Shown: in pieces, positions 5,373-6,811 of the stretch | Position numbering within the stretch: position 1 is the first letter of the stretch | How the letters are laid out: every line of letters begins with the position of its first letter | Assembly: GCA_900550355.1 (NCBI GenBank) | Contig: URRT01000098.1 | Coordinates: 1-6,811, forward strand | DNA: 6,811 bases | Source of the DNA: an uncultured Collinsella sp. | Lineage (GTDB): Bacteria > Actinomycetota > Coriobacteriia > Coriobacteriales > Coriobacteriaceae | Direction of reading: 5' to 3' | Notes under the pieces: generated by a model | What the model was told of the DNA's origin: nothing | Databases searched by the model: none | What the model saw: the letters and a program-made list of their open reading frames with translations, nothing else | Translations under genes and position numbers: made by a program

Positions 5373-5398
5373 GAATATTATCAGCTTGCGAGAATATT
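5369..5398. repeat. Pair of 11-bp direct repeats upstream of ridA
   Basis: GCAAGAATATT (5369-5379) recurs as GCGAGAATATT (5388-5398) with one mismatch and a 19-base period. GCAAG and CTTGC (5385-5389) also form an inverted pair. The repeats abut the predicted ridA -35 and could be activator or repressor sites. Confidence 0.4.
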
Positions 5399-5554
5399 TT
5401 ATCGCCCAACGGTCTCCCCGAACCGCTGAACGGTTCTCATGTGGAGCAGCCAGTCCAAGCTGCTGAAGACTTTATCCCGCTTGGAGCACGGGCATCGCCT
5501 GCCGCAACGGCGCCACTATACTTTTGATTATCTGAGCATTTTGAAAGGCAGGAT

Positions 5555-6811
5555 ATGACCGCAACCGCCAGTCGAACCACCAACCGCAGACCCGAGCTTT
5601 TGGCGCCCGCCGGAGGGCCCGAGCCCTTTGCCGCCGCACTCGCCGCCGGGGCAGACGCCATCTACTGCGGCATGGGCAGCTTCAACGCCCGCCGCAAGGC
5701 CACCAACTTTACCGACGAGGCCTTTGAGCAAGCCTGCCGCGCCGCGCATCTAGCCGGGTCGCGCGTCTACGTCACGGCAAACATCGTCATCAAGCAGTCC
5801 GAGATGAGCGATGCGCTGCAACTCATCCATCGCTGCTCCACGCTGGGCGCCGACGCCTTCATTATCCAGGACTGGGGCCTGTTCTTTGAGGTCAAGCGCA
5901 CTATGCCCGGCATCGAGACGCATATCTCGACCCAGGCGAACATCCATGATGACCGCGGAACGCTTTGGTGCCGCGAGCAGGGCGCCGACCGCGTGACTCT
6001 CTCGCGCGAGCTCTCCATCGACGAGATTGCCGTCATTCACAACGCCGCGCCCGATGTCGACCTCGAGGTCTTTAGCCACGGCGCCATCTGCTTTTGCTAC
6101 TCGGGTCTGTGCCTGCTGTCGAGCTTTGCCATGGCTGGCCGCTCGGCCAACCGCCGCATGTGCGCCCAGCCCTGCCGCCTACCCTACGAGCTAATTGACG
6201 AGAACGGCCGCTCGCTCTCCCCTGCCGGTCGCGAGCGCGCGCTGTGCCCGCGCGACACCAACACGTCGCAGCTTGTTCGCCGCCTGTATGACGCCGGCGC
6301 CGCATCGCTCAAGCTCGAGGGCCGCATGAAGGCCCCCGATTACGTGTATTCCATCGTTGATGTATATCGTCACGAAATTGACGACATGCTATCCGGAGCC
6401 ACCGTTGCCAAGGACGAGGAAGCCGCCCGCCAGCGCCAGCTCAAGCGCTGCTTCAACCGCGACTTTACGCACGCCTATCAGGACGGCACCTCGGGCGACG
6501 AAATGATGAGCTACGAGCGCTCCAACAACCGCGGCCAGATTGTGGGCACGGTGCTGGGCAGCCGCCCGGCCTTCATGGTGCGCGCCCTCAGGCCCGCCGA
6601 CCGCCGTCGGCGCGCCGCCATCGCCCGCATTGAGTTGTTTGAGCCCGTGGGCAAGGGCGACCTGCTGGAGCTTCGCCACGATAACGAATTTGACCAGTTC
6701 CTTACCACCATTGCCGCCGATGATGCCGCCGCCGGCGTCATCATCGAATGTTGCGTGCCCCGCAGCATGCCCGAGGGCTGCCGCGTCCGCGTGATTCGCA
6801 GTCAGCGCGCC
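5555..6811 (+). CDS. Peptidase U32 family protein (RlhA/TrhP-like), C-terminally cut
   Basis: The frame runs open for 419 residues to the window edge. The ATG at 5555 follows AAAGGCAGGAT. Despite the peptidase name, characterised bacterial U32 proteins such as TrhP and RlhA hydroxylate tRNA or 23S rRNA using an Fe-S cluster and prephenate. The N-terminal barrel begins PELLAPAGGPEPFAAALAAGADAIYCG (13-39). The U32 signature EVFSHGAICFCYSGLCLLS (171-189) fits the family pattern exactly. Cys179, Cys186, Cys203, Cys207 and Cys231 contain the likely Fe-S ligands. LKLEGRMKAPDYVYSIVDVYR (252-272) is also typical. After the barrel, SNNRGQIVGTV (323-333) and a beta-rich stretch suggest the longer RlhA-type architecture with a DUF3656-like extension rather than the shorter TrhP type. 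It is divergent from ridA and probably not part of the purine system. Family is firm; the modified RNA is uncertain. Confidence 0.9.
   Translation, partial: MTATASRTTNRRPELLAPAGGPEPFAAALAAGADAIYCGMGSFNARRKATNFTDEAFEQACRAAHLAGSRVYVTANIVIKQSEMSDALQLIHRCSTLGADAFIIQDWGLFFEVKRTMPGIETHISTQANIHDDRGTLWCREQGADRVTLSRELSIDEIAVIHNAAPDVDLEVFSHGAICFCYSGLCLLSSFAMAGRSANRRMCAQPCRLPYELIDENGRSLSPAGRERALCPRDTNTSQLVRRLYDAGAASLKLEGRMKAPDYVYSIVDVYRHEIDDMLSGATVAKDEEAARQRQLKRCFNRDFTHAYQDGTSGDEMMSYERSNNRGQIVGTVLGSRPAFMVRALRPADRRRRAAIARIELFEPVGKGDLLELRHDNEFDQFLTTIAADDAAAGVIIECCVPRSMPEGCRVRVIRSQRA

Larger units (their letters stand above)
5255..5554. other. Divergent intergenic region between ridA and the U32 gene (300 bp)
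   Basis: Besides the ridA promoter, leader hairpin and direct repeats listed separately, the half near the U32 gene has two short inverted repeats. These are GAACCG/CGGTTC (5420-5425 with 5431-5436) and AGCAGC/GCTGCT (5445-5450 with 5459-5464). A -10-like TATACT lies at 5517-5522 without a clear -35, 32 bases before the U32 start codon. I see no credible coding gene in it. Confidence 0.6.

Overview
The window reads as a chromosomal segment from a high-GC anaerobic gut bacterium. Gene content and protein style suggest a coriobacterial actinobacterium (Collinsella-like), but this is an inference, since no rRNA or marker gene is present. The genes are compactly arranged with clear ribosome binding sites. 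There are no tRNAs, insertion sequences, CRISPR arrays or phage genes.

Layout: (1) 1-673, minus: the N-terminal part of YgfK, an Fe-S/flavin oxidoreductase-like protein, cut by the window edge. (2) 822-2177, minus: SsnA, a metal-dependent amidohydrolase. (3) 2373-3755, minus: an NCS2-family nucleobase (xanthine/urate/uracil type) permease. These three genes are co-directional in the order permease, ssnA, ygfK. They are separated by about 195 and 148 bp gaps that hold strong inverted repeats, so they could be one operon with internal RNA structures or three linked units. (4) 3756-4107: an AT-rich divergent control region with a good minus-strand promoter, a Fur-like box inside it and repeated TGGTCAA sites. 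(5) 4108-4764, plus: a YheO-type PAS/HTH regulator starting at GTG. (6) 4809-4847: a bidirectional terminator shared with the convergent gene. (7) 4877-5254, minus: a RidA-family imine/enamine deaminase with a long 5' leader hairpin. (8) 5255-5554: a second divergent intergenic region. (9) 5555 to the window end, plus: a peptidase-U32 family protein, C-terminally cut, probably an RNA-hydroxylation enzyme unrelated to the purine genes.

Together, permease, SsnA and YgfK match the anaerobic purine/urate catabolism gene set known from the E. coli ygeW-ssnA-xdhD region and from purine-degrading gut anaerobes. The likely scheme is uptake of a purine by the permease, intracellular hydrolytic and reductive conversion by SsnA and YgfK, control by the divergent YheO-type regulator, and clean-up of reactive enamines by RidA. 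The points most worth a second look are the substituted acidic residues in the permease substrate site, the Fur-like box over the permease promoter, the TGGTCAA repeats, and the structured leaders of ssnA and ridA.
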